From the NCBI GenBank assembly GCA_020634215.1, contig JACKCD010000015.1, forward strand, positions 47,462-111,461: a stretch of 64,000 nucleotides of DNA. Reading direction: 5' to 3'. This stretch comes from Ardenticatenaceae bacterium. Lineage in GTDB: Bacteria; Chloroflexota; Anaerolineae; Promineifilales; Promineifilaceae. The notes beneath the pieces are model-generated. The model saw only the letters and a list, made by a program, of their open reading frames with translations, was not told the origin of the DNA and ran no database searches. Made by a program: the position numbers and the translations under genes. This document shows, piece after piece, positions 34,286 through 43,141 of the stretch. The stretch's first letter is position 1; every line of letters begins with the position of its first letter.

Positions 34286-37200
34286 TTACGCTTTTTGCAG
34301 GGAAAGCATTACATCTGCGTCGCCGACTTTGACCGTTTGGCTGAAGAGCGGGTTGGTGAGTGGGGTGGGGTGGAGAACGGCCGTTAATGTCTCACCCTGC
34401 ACATACTCGCCAAAGTTCACCAGCGCTTCCGCCACCTCGCCCGTTGCCGCATAACCAAGCTCAATCCGATCCGAAATTTCCAGCCCGGCATCTTTCCGCA
34501 TGGTGTTGACGGCTCGCACCAGGTCACGGGCATACCCTTCCTGCACCAGTTCCGGGGTCAGGTTCACATCCACCGCCACCGTCACCCCTTTGTCGCTGGC
34601 AACCGCCAGCCCGCCGCGTGACTCGGTTTGCACCAGCACCTCTTCGTCGTTCAGGCTTACCGTTTCGCCGCCAACCGTCACCAGCAAGGGTTCACCCGCT
34701 TGCAGCGTCCGCGCCGCTTCTGCCGGGTCGAGTGCCAGCAGCGCATTCCGCACCTGCGGAAATGCCTTGCCAAAGCGCGGCCCCAGCAGCCGGTTGTTGG
34801 GTAGCAGCTTGTAGTTAACCAGTTCGCCTACCTCGGAAACAACCTCAATCTCCTTGACGTTGATTTCCTCGGCCAGCACGTCGGCCAACTCTTGAAGGTC
34901 GTCCTGCGCCTGTTGGCTGCCCACATTCACCCGCGCCTTGGCCAACGGCTGCCGCAGCTTCACATCTGCCGCACCCCGCGCCGACCGCCCTAAACTGGCG
35001 GTGGTGATGGCGAGCCGCATTTTTGCCAGCAGCCGCTTGTCCAGCGCATCGGCCTCGGCTTCGGGGTAGAGGCAGTGGTGGACGCTGGTCGGGGCGGTGG
35101 GGTCAACGGCGCACACCAGGTTTTGGTAGATTTCCTCGGTGACAAATGGGACAAAGGGAGCCAGCAGTTTGACATATTCCACTAAAACGTGGTGGAGGGT
35201 GGCGTAGGCGGCGGCTTTGTCGGCATCGGCTTCGCTTTTCCAGAAGCGGCGGCGCGAACGGCGGACGTACCAGTTGGAGAGGTCGTCGAGCATGGCTTCC
35301 AAATGTTGGGTCGCTTTTTCCGAATCGAAGCCATCGAGCGCGGCGCGAACGGCAAGCGTCGTTTCGTTAAGCCGTTCCACAATCCAGCGATCTAACTGAG
35401 CATGAGCCGGATTAGGCGACTGTTCACCGTTTCCCGCTAACTGATTACCGTTTACTGATGACTGTTTACCGTTTGGCAACCAGCCATCCAACGTCGCATA
35501 GGACACAAAAAAGGCATAGACATTCCACAGCGGGATCAAAAACTGTCGCCGCGTCTCATCCCCACGGTTAAAGCCAAACAGCAGATTTTGCTCTGGCTTG
35601 CAGCCTGCGTATAGCCACCGCATGGTGTCGGCACCCATTTTGTCGGCCGCTTCGTTGAACTCAATCGAGTTGCCCCACGATTTGTGCATTTCCCGCCCAT
35701 CTTCGGCCAGCAGCGTCGAATAGCCAAACAAGTTGAGGAAGGGTGGCTCGTCGCCCAGCACTGTGCTTTGCGCCAGCAAGCTGTAGAACCAGTTGCGGAA
35801 CTGGCCGGGGAAGCTTTCGCTAATCCAGTCGGCCGGGTACCACTTTTGCCACAAATCATCATGGTGCTTGCGGTAGCCCAGCGTGCTAAAGGCCACGATC
35901 CCGGCATCGAGCCACGGGTTGCCCACATCCTTGATGCGCTCGCTTTGGCCGCCACAGTGGGGGCAGGCCAACTTCACGGCATCAATGTGGGGGCGGTGCG
36001 GCGTGTGGCCGACAAATGTGTCCCACCCTTCCACAGCGCGTTCTTCCAACTCTTGCTCATCTCCTACGACGGTAAAGTTGCCGCAGTCGCTGCATTCCCA
36101 GATGGGCAGTGCCAGCCCCCAATACCGCTTTTTAGAGATCATCCAGTCGTGCATGTTCCGCAGCCAATCCATCTCGCGGTCGTAGCCAAAGCCGGGATAC
36201 CAGTTGATTTTTTCCACCCGATCCATGATCTGGTAGCGCAAGCTGGCCGCTTTTTCTGCTGCGGTTACTTCTTCACGCGGCTTGTCGTACAGTTCGCCCA
36301 TGCTGATGAACCATTCATCCACCAGCCGATAAACCAACTCCTCGCCGCAGCGCCAGCAGTGGGGGTAGCGGTGGGCATACCGCTGTTTGCGGTAGTAGTT
36401 GCCCTTGCCGCGCAAATTTTCAAAGATGTCTTCGGCCACACCCTGTACATGTCGGCCGGTTAGCCAATCAAACCCTGCCACATAGATGCCGTTTTCGTCC
36501 AGCGGGGCGACGATGGGCAGGTCGTTTTCCTTGCTCAACTGGAAGTCCTCGGCCCCGCAGCCAGGGGCGATGTGGACGATGCCCGTCCCTTCATCGGCCC
36601 CAACTTCCTTCCAGCCGATGACGCGATGGGTGTAGTTGGCTTCGGCAAACGCCTTTTGTACCGCGTCCAGTTCGTCAAAGGGGCCACTGTATTGCCAACC
36701 CAGCATGGCCTCGCCTTTTAGCTCGCCAACAACTTCATACTTGCCGATGAGGCTGTTTTTGGCTGCTTCCTTGGCAAGATAATAGACCCAGCCATCTTCA
36801 TGCTGCACTTTGACATAATCCAGCTCGGTGCCGACGGCGGCGGCGACATTGCTGGTGAGCGTCCAGGGGGTGGTGGTCCAGACGAGCAGGGCTTCGTTGT
36901 CGCGCCCCAGCAGCGGGAATTTAACAAAAACAGAGTCGTGGGTGATCTCGAAGTAGCCGTCGGTGACGATTTCGTGCTGGCTGATGCCGGTGCCGCAGCG
37001 GGCGCACCAGGGCATCACGTCGCGCCCTTTGTAGAGCCAGCCGTTTTCGTCACACGTCTTGAGGAATTTCCAGATCATGTAGTTGTTTTCGTCGCTGAAG
37101 GTGAAGTAGGAGCCGCCGACTTCGGGCAGCCCCAACATGCCCACAACCTGCTCGACGGTTCCGGTGACGGGGCCGTTTGGCCCCTGGATGGTGGCTTGCT

Positions 37201-37693
37201 GGTTGGGATTTTCTTGCAGCAGGTCGCGCAGGCGGCGGAGTTCGCTGGGGTCGTTCCAATCCATCCAGTAGCCGAGCCGGATGGATTGTTCGGTTTGGAC
37301 GGCGGCGTAGGTGAGGACGCGCATTTTGCACAGCTTGACAAATTCGTCGAGGCCGTACTCTTCGATGTCGCGCTTGGATTTGAAGCCGAGTTCTTTTTCC
37401 ACGTTGACCTCGACCCACAGCCCTTGACAGTCGAAGCCGTTTTGCCAGCGCAGGTTTTTGCCCTGCATGGCGTGGTAACGCTGGTAGAGGTCTTTGTAGG
37501 TGCGTCCCCAGGCGTGGTGAACGCCCATGGGGTTGTTGGCGGTGATGGGGCCGTCTATGAAGCTGAACCGTTTGTCGCTGCTGGCGCGAAGCTGGCGCAG
37601 CTTGTTGAAAGCATCGGTCTCTTTCCAGAAGTTGAGGATGTTTTGTTCGAGTGCAACGAAGTCTACTTTGTTGGATACGTCTTTAAAGCTCAT
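34286..37693 (-). CDS. ileS: Isoleucyl-tRNA synthetase
   Basis: A 1135-residue class I synthetase charging tRNA-Ile. ATG at 37693 gives MSFKDVSNKVDFVALEQNILNFWKE, the usual N-terminus; the frame is open further upstream only through repeats. The ATP-binding HIGH motif appears as GVHHAWGRTYKDLY (residues 57-70), and KMSKS appears as REMHKSWGNSIEF. The editing domain is present (LVWTTTPWTLTSNVAAAVG). CxxC pairs occur at CARCG, CWRCG, CSDCG and CPHCGG. A heptamer repeat inserts about 22 residues (NGKQSSVNGNQLAGNGEQSP) between the catalytic core and the anticodon-binding domain. A T-box leader lies upstream of the same-strand neighbour alaX. Confidence 0.93.
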   Translation of the reverse strand: MSFKDVSNKVDFVALEQNILNFWKETDAFNKLRQLRASSDKRFSFIDGPITANNPMGVHHAWGRTYKDLYQRYHAMQGKNLRWQNGFDCQGLWVEVNVEKELGFKSKRDIEEYGLDEFVKLCKMRVLTYAAVQTEQSIRLGYWMDWNDPSELRRLRDLLQENPNQQATIQGPNGPVTGTVEQVVGMLGLPEVGGSYFTFSDENNYMIWKFLKTCDENGWLYKGRDVMPWCARCGTGISQHEIVTDGYFEITHDSVFVKFPLLGRDNEALLVWTTTPWTLTSNVAAAVGTELDYVKVQHEDGWVYYLAKEAAKNSLIGKYEVVGELKGEAMLGWQYSGPFDELDAVQKAFAEANYTHRVIGWKEVGADEGTGIVHIAPGCGAEDFQLSKENDLPIVAPLDENGIYVAGFDWLTGRHVQGVAEDIFENLRGKGNYYRKQRYAHRYPHCWRCGEELVYRLVDEWFISMGELYDKPREEVTAAEKAASLRYQIMDRVEKINWYPGFGYDREMDWLRNMHDWMISKKRYWGLALPIWECSDCGNFTVVGDEQELEERAVEGWDTFVGHTPHRPHIDAVKLACPHCGGQSERIKDVGNPWLDAGIVAFSTLGYRKHHDDLWQKWYPADWISESFPGQFRNWFYSLLAQSTVLGDEPPFLNLFGYSTLLAEDGREMHKSWGNSIEFNEAADKMGADTMRWLYAGCKPEQNLLFGFNRGDETRRQFLIPLWNVYAFFVSYATLDGWLPNGKQSSVNGNQLAGNGEQSPNPAHAQLDRWIVERLNETTLAVRAALDGFDSEKATQHLEAMLDDLSNWYVRRSRRRFWKSEADADKAAAYATLHHVLVEYVKLLAPFVPFVTEEIYQNLVCAVDPTAPTSVHHCLYPEAEADALDKRLLAKMRLAITTASLGRSARGAADVKLRQPLAKARVNVGSQQAQDDLQELADVLAEEINVKEIEVVSEVGELVNYKLLPNNRLLGPRFGKAFPQVRNALLALDPAEAARTLQAGEPLLVTVGGETVSLNDEEVLVQTESRGGLAVASDKGVTVAVDVNLTPELVQEGYARDLVRAVNTMRKDAGLEISDRIELGYAATGEVAEALVNFGEYVQGETLTAVLHPTPLTNPLFSQTVKVGDADVMLSLQKA
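35415..35477. repeat. GTAATCA/GTAAACG heptamer repeat inside the ileS coding sequence
   Basis: On the minus strand the units GGTAAACAG, CAGTAAACGG and TAATCAGTTA match the intergenic heptamer family (for example CAGTAAACGG at 27601). It is read through in frame, adding a Gly/Asn/Ser/Gln-rich linker between LDGWLP and the DRWIVERLN helix. Confidence 0.8.
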
Positions 37694-37964
37694 GGTATCT
37701 CTCTTTTGGTTTTTTGAGATTGGAGATTGGGGATTGGAGATTGAGAGATTGGGAGATTGGGAGACTATATCTTGTGATAGCCTCTTAATCTTCCAGCCTC
37801 CTTGTCTTCCAATCTTTTGTCTCTTTATAAACACAGATTGGAGGGAACACGGATGTTGATTGAATCGTGATGGTGACAGTGGAATCCCAGCATAGCCCGC
37901 AGGTTATGCTGGGTTGGTAATTCGTTGGAAATGTTGGGGCTGAACGATTTGCCATTTCATCAGA
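37694..37964. other. Region between ileS and the upstream gene: heptamer repeats and a hairpin
   Basis: Contains a GGAGATT/GGGAGATT tandem block (37712-37771) and an imperfect complementary stretch after it. A 9-base-stem hairpin CCCAGCATA...TATGCTGGG (37886-37913) could terminate the upstream gene. No coding sequence was recognised. Whether ileS has its own promoter here cannot be decided. Confidence 0.55.
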
Positions 37965-38642
37965 TTATCCTTGTGTCTGATACCAAAAATAGCGGGTAGC
38001 AACGGCCGTTAATCCATCCATCCACCCCACCCACACCGGGTAACCCGCCTGCACCTGCCCCAGCCGCATCATCTGTTGTTGATCCCAAATAAGCTGCGTC
38101 CAGTAGTAGGTGACTTCCTTTTGTCCTAGCGTCATGGTTTCGCCGGGGCCGGGCAGCGGCAGCACAGACAGCGTGGCAACGGGCTGGAGGGCCAGGGTGG
38201 CGGGGTTGAGGGTGAGGGCGTGATTTTGCAGCGTGGTGTGGGAAAGAACGGCCGTTCCTGCCCCCACCGCCGACGGAAACCAAAAGCCATACCCATCTGC
38301 CAACGCCATCTCTTCCTCAACTGTTGTCCCGTTCACCGTGCGCGTGCCGCTGACGCTGGTTTCGTTAAAAAACAGCTTGCCCTCAATCCGCGTTGCGCTA
38401 TCCCACAGCCGATAGGTGAGCCGTTCGGGACGGCCGTTTTTTTGCTGCAAGTAGTGGTAGAGAGTGGAACGGCCGTTAACCGCTCGCTCATCCACATCTA
38501 CCCGCAGTACCACAAAATCGGCCGTCGCCTGCGTCAGCCGCCACGATTCCACAGCCCCCGTCGGCTGCCCTTCGCGCTCATAGCGATAGGCTCCAGCGGC
38601 CAGTGGTTTTTCGTAGGGTTGTTCGTGGATGAGAAAACGCAT
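37965..38642 (-). CDS. Conserved-looking protein of unknown function
   Basis: A 225-residue soluble protein without signal peptide. It is beta-rich, with segments such as YRYEREGQPTGAVESWRLTQATADFVVLRVDVDER, LYHYLQQKNGRPERLTYRLW and FWFPSAVGAGTAVL, suggesting a barrel or lipocalin-like binding fold. No catalytic motif was seen. It starts with ATG at 38642 (MRFLIHEQPYEKP) and lies between alaX and ileS on the same strand. Four AACGGCCGTT-type sites fall in frame. Confidence 0.6.
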   Translation of the reverse strand: MRFLIHEQPYEKPLAAGAYRYEREGQPTGAVESWRLTQATADFVVLRVDVDERAVNGRSTLYHYLQQKNGRPERLTYRLWDSATRIEGKLFFNETSVSGTRTVNGTTVEEEMALADGYGFWFPSAVGAGTAVLSHTTLQNHALTLNPATLALQPVATLSVLPLPGPGETMTLGQKEVTYYWTQLIWDQQQMMRLGQVQAGYPVWVGWMDGLTAVATRYFWYQTQG

Positions 38643-38645
38643 GGC

Positions 38646-38718
38646 TTAAAATTGGGAGACTGGGAGACTTAGAGATTGGGAGCCTAACTCAGTCTCTAAG
38701 TCTCCCAGTCTCTCAATC
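38646..38718. repeat. GGGAGACT heptamer inverted repeat
   Basis: TTGGGAGACTGGGAGACTTAG is followed by the inverse CTAAGTCTCCCAGTCTCTC, a hairpin between alaX and the next gene. Confidence 0.85.
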
Positions 38719-38719
38719 T

Positions 38720-39433
38720 CTATTCATCCAATTCAACATAAATCCGCTTGTTAATCTTCCCTTTGCTCTTGTAATCCACAATCCGCATTCGCCCCACTTC
38801 GCTGGTGTTGGCAACGTGGGTGCCGCCGTCGGCCTGTAAATCTAGCCCGACCAGTTCCACGGTGCGAACTTCGCTGATGCCTGCGGGCAGCAAATTGATT
38901 TTGGTGCGAATGAGGTCAGGGATTTGGAATGCCTCTTCGCGGGGCAAAATTTGCACGCGGGTGGGGCGGGCGGCTTCAACTTCCTTGTTGACAGCGGCTT
39001 CAATTTCTGCCACCAGCTCTTGCCGCATGGTTTCAAACTCAAAATCCATTCGCCCTTGCAGCGGTTCCATGTTGCCGCCCGTGACTGACGCGCCATAGTC
39101 GCGCCAAATGACGCCGCAGAGGATGTGCATGGCGGTGTGGGTTCGCATTAATTGGTAGCGGCGTTCCCAGTTGAGCTGGCCGCTAACGGCCGTTTCCACC
39201 GCTGGCGGTTCCCCGGCCACAAAATGCACCACCTGCCCGGCGATGCGTTTAACGGCCGTTACCTCCCACGTTTGCCCGTTGGCTGTCAGGCTGCCCGTGT
39301 CGGCCGGCTGCCCACCGCCGCCCGGATAAAACGCCGTGCGATCCAGCACCACGCCACCACCTTCGAGAACGGCCGTTACGTTGGCATCAAACGCTTGGCA
39401 ATACGCATCGGTCACATACAGTAATTCACTCAT
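38720..39433 (-). CDS. AlaX-type alanyl-tRNA editing protein
   Basis: A 237-residue stand-alone editing domain related to the C-terminal part of alanyl-tRNA synthetase; such proteins deacylate Ser- or Gly-mischarged tRNA-Ala. Signature motifs are DRTAFYPGGGGQPADTG (residues about 31-47), the zinc-binding RTHTAMHILCGV (HxxxH, about 97-108) and GGTHVANTSEVGRMRIV (about 203-219). It is preceded by a T-box leader with a terminator (39452-39722). The downstream genes on the strand are an unknown protein and ileS, which may share regulation. Confidence 0.9.
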   Translation of the reverse strand: MSELLYVTDAYCQAFDANVTAVLEGGGVVLDRTAFYPGGGGQPADTGSLTANGQTWEVTAVKRIAGQVVHFVAGEPPAVETAVSGQLNWERRYQLMRTHTAMHILCGVIWRDYGASVTGGNMEPLQGRMDFEFETMRQELVAEIEAAVNKEVEAARPTRVQILPREEAFQIPDLIRTKINLLPAGISEVRTVELVGLDLQADGGTHVANTSEVGRMRIVDYKSKGKINKRIYVELDE

Positions 39434-39451
39434 AACTTGTTATCCTAAGAT

Positions 39452-39722
39452 CAAAAAAGCCTTCGCCCAAACATTGGGACGAAGGCTTTGTCTTCGCGGT
39501 ACCACCCAAATTCCTGATGCAATAAACACCAAGCACTCAGTGCAACAACTAACATTGTCGCCATTCCGTAACGTAGAATGAACCCGGCTGGGCTTACTTG
39601 TTTCGGTTAGAAACGTTCAGTCAGCAGCTCCAGAGGGATTTTCAACGCTGCATAGGTACCTGACTTCCACCAACTCAGGCTCGCTAGACCGACGGCAAAC
39701 GTTTACTCGTCTCTATCATCGC
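39452..39722 (-). ncRNA. T-box riboswitch leader
   Basis: Read on the minus strand, the leader has ACGAGTAAACG near its 5' end, then GCGAGCCTGAG-TTGGTGGAAG (stem I distal part). Further on come GTTGAAAATCCCTCTGGAGC (specifier-loop region), the T-box GGGTGGTACCGCG (39495-39507), and a terminator AAGCCTTCG...CGAAGGCTTTTTT (39453-39489). T-boxes sense uncharged tRNA and switch between antiterminator and terminator. By position (GAA-A-ATC-CC), the specifier could be ATC (39637-39639), an isoleucine codon. That would fit ileS further downstream better than alaX; this reading is tentative. Confidence 0.88.
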
Positions 39723-39909
39723 TTTTTGTTTGTTAACTATGGGGGCAATTATGACAAAACGGCCGTTGAAAGTCAACCAACGTTAACCAAAATTATACGC
39801 CCCTGTAGCAAAGTAAAGTAAAATACTGCTTTGAACCACAGTCCATTATATGATACCCTCTTGTTTGACTATATGATAGACAAACTGCACCTGTAAACGA
39901 GGTATTGGC

Positions 39910-40317
39910 ATGCCCATTCAGCGAAAACGTGTCGTCTGCATCGAAGACGAACAAGAAATAATCGATCTCGTCACCCACATCCTTAGCCGTGCCCACTATG
40001 AAGTCATTGGAGCTATGGGGGGGCAGGTTGGGTTAGAGACCGTTCTCCGAACAAAACCAGATTTAGTATTGCTTGATTTGATGATGGCCGATATGGATGG
40101 CTGGGAAGTATATCAAAAAATGAAGGCTGATGATGCTACCCGCCATATCCCAGTGATTGTGGTAACAGCTAAGGCGTTAAGCATTGACCGCGTGTTAGGG
40201 CTGCATGTTGCCCGTGTTGATGACTACATCACCAAACCCTTTGGGCCACAACAATTACTCGATAGCGTAGACAAACTGTTTGCTAAAACTGGAGAAATTC
40301 ATCCGGCCGAACCATAG
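39910..40317 (+). CDS. Receiver-only response regulator
   Basis: A 135-residue REC domain. The acidic pair is in VVCIEDEQE (Glu/Asp 11-13), the phosphoacceptor is Asp in PDLVLLDLMM (about residue 57), and the switch residues are T in VVTAKA and Lys in YITKPFG (about 112). There is no output domain, so it acts through partners. It opens a cluster with an MBL-fold hydrolase and a second receiver protein. The upstream region carries TATATGATA twice (about 39845 and 39870). Confidence 0.92.
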   Translation: MPIQRKRVVCIEDEQEIIDLVTHILSRAHYEVIGAMGGQVGLETVLRTKPDLVLLDLMMADMDGWEVYQKMKADDATRHIPVIVVTAKALSIDRVLGLHVARVDDYITKPFGPQQLLDSVDKLFAKTGEIHPAEP

Positions 40318-40396
40318 CCACTGTTAAGCTCATTTCAACCCTAACATCCATCCCGGCGTGACCGTTGAAAAGAGCTTGAAATTAGGAAGAACCAAC

Positions 40397-41230
40397 GTGC
40401 GAATTCGATTTTGGGGTGTTCGGGGAACAATCCCCGTTCCTGGGCCCGACACCGTAAAGATGGGGGGGAATACCTCCTGCATTGATGTCTTGACCTCTGA
40501 CCGTCAACTCATCATTCTGGATGCTGGCTCTGGTATCCGTCGCCTGGGACAGCAGTTGCAAAAAGAGAACCCAGAGCGCATCGTTGGCAATATTTTAATC
40601 AGCCATACCCATTGGGATCACATTCAAGGATTTCCCTTTTTTGCCCCTGTCTTTGGTCGCCAAAATCGCTTTGTGCTGATCGGCCGGCGGCGAGTCAATA
40701 AACGTTTGGTCGAGACCTTAGCGGGTCAGTTTATTGAACCCTACCTCCCCTTTTCTTACAAAGCTCTCCCTGCTGACCTAATCGTCAAGGAGATAGAAGG
40801 TGGGGAGACATTTATCATTGGTGATAATACCAAGGTGTTGGCTGCTGACCTGAATCATCCCGGCGGGTGTTTGGGGTATCGTATTGAGAATGATGGCGTT
40901 GTGTTTACTTATTGTAGCGATGTCAGCCATTATGATGACCGCTTTGATCCCAACGTGCTTAAACTGGCCGAGGGAGCCGATCTATTAGTTCATGATGCCC
41001 ATTTTCCCACAATGGCTGAGCGTAATCAGTTTTCCGACTGGGGGCATAGCTGTTGGGAAGAGGCAGTACAGGTTGCCATTGAAGCTCGTGTGAAAACGTT
41101 GGCTTTGTTCCACTATGCACCTGATCTGACAGATGAGCAGGCAGAACAGATTCTTTATGAGGCGCGTAGGCAATTTCCGAACACCATTCTGGCACGGGAA
41201 GGTGCCGAAATAGAACTCCCGCTGCGATAA
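40397..41230 (+). CDS. MBL-fold metallo-hydrolase
   Basis: About 277 residues. The start GTG 40397 gives MRIRFWGVRGTIPVPGPDTVKMGGNTSC, the characteristic opening of this subfamily; AGGAAG lies 9 bases before it. Metal-binding motifs are SHTHWDHIQGFPFF (HxHxDH, about residues 67-75), a His in AADLNHPGG, Asp in YCSDVSH and His near the end (ALFHYAPD). Members are phosphodiesterase- or sulfatase-like hydrolases often found next to response regulators. Here it is flanked by two receiver-only proteins, which suggests signalling, but the substrate is unknown. Confidence 0.88.
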   Translation: MRIRFWGVRGTIPVPGPDTVKMGGNTSCIDVLTSDRQLIILDAGSGIRRLGQQLQKENPERIVGNILISHTHWDHIQGFPFFAPVFGRQNRFVLIGRRRVNKRLVETLAGQFIEPYLPFSYKALPADLIVKEIEGGETFIIGDNTKVLAADLNHPGGCLGYRIENDGVVFTYCSDVSHYDDRFDPNVLKLAEGADLLVHDAHFPTMAERNQFSDWGHSCWEEAVQVAIEARVKTLALFHYAPDLTDEQAEQILYEARRQFPNTILAREGAEIELPLR

Positions 41231-41361
41231 GCTCCACCTTTTGCTTATAAGAGAGAATTGAATAAAATTAGCATTAGATGCGGATAAAGTTTCCTCATCT
41301 TTATTCGCTTGGAAATATTCAAAAAAGTGTTTTGGGCAGAAACACTGACATTGGAGATATT

Positions 41362-41730
41362 TTGACCAAGTCTGTGCTCATTGTAGATGATGAACCGATG
41401 GCTCGCACACTTTTGCGTCTTACGTTGGTGCGAGCTGGTTTTCACGTGACTGAAGCCGAGGACGGGTTTGATGCGTTGGAGAAAATCCAGGAATCGCTGC
41501 CCGATATTATTTTGCTTGATGAGATGATGCCTGGTCTGAATGGTTTTTCGGTTTGTGAAATCTTGCGGCGTGATTATGATAAGGAGTTGCTACCTATCAT
41601 TATGCTTAGTGCCCGGACAGACCTTGAAAGTGTCAATAAAGGGTTGAGCGTTGGCGCAAATACATATTTAACCAAGCCAATCTCACGTGAAGAGTTGATG
41701 CAGCATGTGAAAGAAGCATTGGCGGGCTAG
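41362..41730 (+). CDS. Receiver-only response regulator
   Basis: A 122-residue REC domain. The start TTG 41362 (MTKSVLIVDDEPMARTLLR) is favoured by GGAG 7 bases upstream. The acidic pair is VDDEP, the phosphoacceptor Asp is in PDIILLDEMMPG (about residue 53), Ser/Thr is in IMLSARTD, and Lys is in TYLTKPIS (about 105). It is separate from the first receiver (39910) and not a close copy. Together with the MBL protein it makes a small signalling group lacking AACGGCCGTT sites. Confidence 0.92.
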   Translation: MTKSVLIVDDEPMARTLLRLTLVRAGFHVTEAEDGFDALEKIQESLPDIILLDEMMPGLNGFSVCEILRRDYDKELLPIIMLSARTDLESVNKGLSVGANTYLTKPISREELMQHVKEALAG

Positions 41731-41812
41731 TTTTAGCCTGTCCATAGTTGGGCTTGTCTTGTTGTTTGTTTAAATTTGAGGAAGTTAATTTGTAACTCTG
41801 GAGGATTGAAAG

Positions 41813-42010
41813 ATGCTTGCAAAACGGTTGATTTTAGTAGCTATTTCTTTTGTTGTTGGTTTTGTTCTAACGCTTGGTATTACATTTGCTATTGGAACAA
41901 CACTCGAAGAGTATGGTGGTATCTATACTTTCTTTACGACACTAGCCTTGGCGTGTGCCATTGCTATTTGGCTGGATAAGTTTATGGGTACCGAACTGCT
42001 GCCTAAATAG
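41813..42010 (+). CDS. Small two-span membrane protein
   Basis: A 65-residue protein with two hydrophobic segments (LILVAISFVVGFVLTLGITFAIG and IYTFFTTLALACAIAIWLDKF). ATG follows GGAGG by 8 bases. It lies 83 bases after the second response regulator and 18 bases before the folD remnant. Function unknown. Confidence 0.65.
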   Translation: MLAKRLILVAISFVVGFVLTLGITFAIGTTLEEYGGIYTFFTTLALACAIAIWLDKFMGTELLPK

Positions 42011-42028
42011 TTGGGTTCAAGTGTTATC

Positions 42029-42904
42029 ATGAGTGCAATAATTATTGATGGTACAAAGATTGCCCAAGAAGTCCGTGAGAGTGTGCAGGCTGGGGTGGCA
42101 AAGATGCAGGAAGAGCATGGATATGTGCCTGGCCTGGCAACGGTGTTGGTGGGGGATGATACAGCCCGGTAACGTATGTGCGTAGTGCGCAGCGGACGTG
42201 TGAAGCATTAGGTATTCGTTCGGTAGGGCATCATTTACCTGCTACGGCAACGCAAGAAGAAGTGGAAGGGCTGGTTGCCAGCCTGAATGCTGACCCCAAT
42301 GTAAACGGCATTTTGGTGCAACTGCCGCTGCCAAAGCATATTGATGAAGAGGCAGTGCTGAATTCTGTTTCGCTGGAGAAGGATGTTGATGGTTCCACTC
42401 CGGATAAATATCGGCCGTTTGGCGATGAAGGGCGTGAGCCGTTGTTTATACCCTGTACGCCGCGTATGGCTGCATTGTGCTGCTGGAAAAACGGTGCAAA
42501 GATCAGCGGGGCTGAGGCAGTGGTTGTGGGACGGTCAAACATTGTAGGCTGCCGGTGGCGATGCTGTTGCAAGAGCGGAACGCCACGGTGACGATTTGCC
42601 ACAGCCGGACGCGATTTGGTGGAGCATTTGCAGCGGGCGGATATTGTAGCGGCCGGGCATTGCTGAACTGATTACGGCGATATGCCAAGCTGGGGGCGGT
42701 GGTGATTGATGGGCATCAATCGCAAGGATGACCCAACGGCGAAGCGTGGCTATCGGCTGGTTGGTGACGTTGATTTTGAGTCGGCCAAGGAAGTGGCGGG
42801 CGATTACGCCGGTGCCGGGCGGCGCGTACTCGATGACGATTGCGATAAAGATGCAGAATACGCTGCGGGCAGCGGAGATTGCATTGGCGAAGGCTGGCAA
42901 GTAA
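42029..42904 (+). pseudogene. folD: folD (methylene-THF dehydrogenase/cyclohydrolase), broken by frameshifts
   Basis: The first part (42029-42172) reads MSAIIIDGTKIAQEVRESVQ and ends early after VLVGDDTAR. The next frame continues TYVRSAQRTCEALGIRSVGHHLPA...NVNGILVQLPLPKHID, the classic FolD motif, and ISGAEAVVVGRSNIVG, the NADP site, up to about 42550. Later frames give QERNATVTICHSRT, VGDVDFESAKEVAG and a C-terminus like ALAKAGK. Several indels (near 42168, 42470, 42497, 42550, 42605 and 42665) and altered residues near the conserved PVPGGVGPMT are needed to explain it. Either decay or sequence error is possible. A terminator follows at 42949. Confidence 0.85.
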
Positions 42905-42914
42905 GAATGATCAG

Positions 42915-42938
42915 AGGGCGTATGCAATACGCCCCCTA
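42915..42938. repeat. Dispersed palindrome GTATGCAATACGCCCCCT, copy 2
   Basis: Same element as at 13544-13572. The GGGCGTAT/ATACGCCC arms are complementary. Confidence 0.75.
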
Positions 42939-42948
42939 CTGGCGGATG

Positions 42949-42980
42949 AACCGCAGACCTAAAAGTCTGCGGTTTTTTTG
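42949..42980 (+). terminator. Rho-independent terminator after folD remnant
   Basis: AACCGCAGAC and GTCTGCGGTT form a 10-base stem with a 6-base loop, followed by TTTTT. Confidence 0.88.
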
Positions 42981-43141
42981 TTGGTGTTAGCAAATTGGGG
43001 TAAGCTCTTAGGGGCTGTTGGGATGAAAGATGATCATCTAATGGCAACGGCCGTTAAATTTTTTCGCATCTGACACCGTACTCCCAATTCGTCAGATGAC
43101 ACGACCCATCATCCCACTGATGGAAGGAAGAGGTTAGGAGC

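Noticed and set aside
36800..37717. Open frame of 305 codons on the plus strand opposite ileS
   Set aside because: It lies wholly within ileS in antisense, has Gly/Val/Phe-rich content and no recognisable motif or ribosome-binding site.
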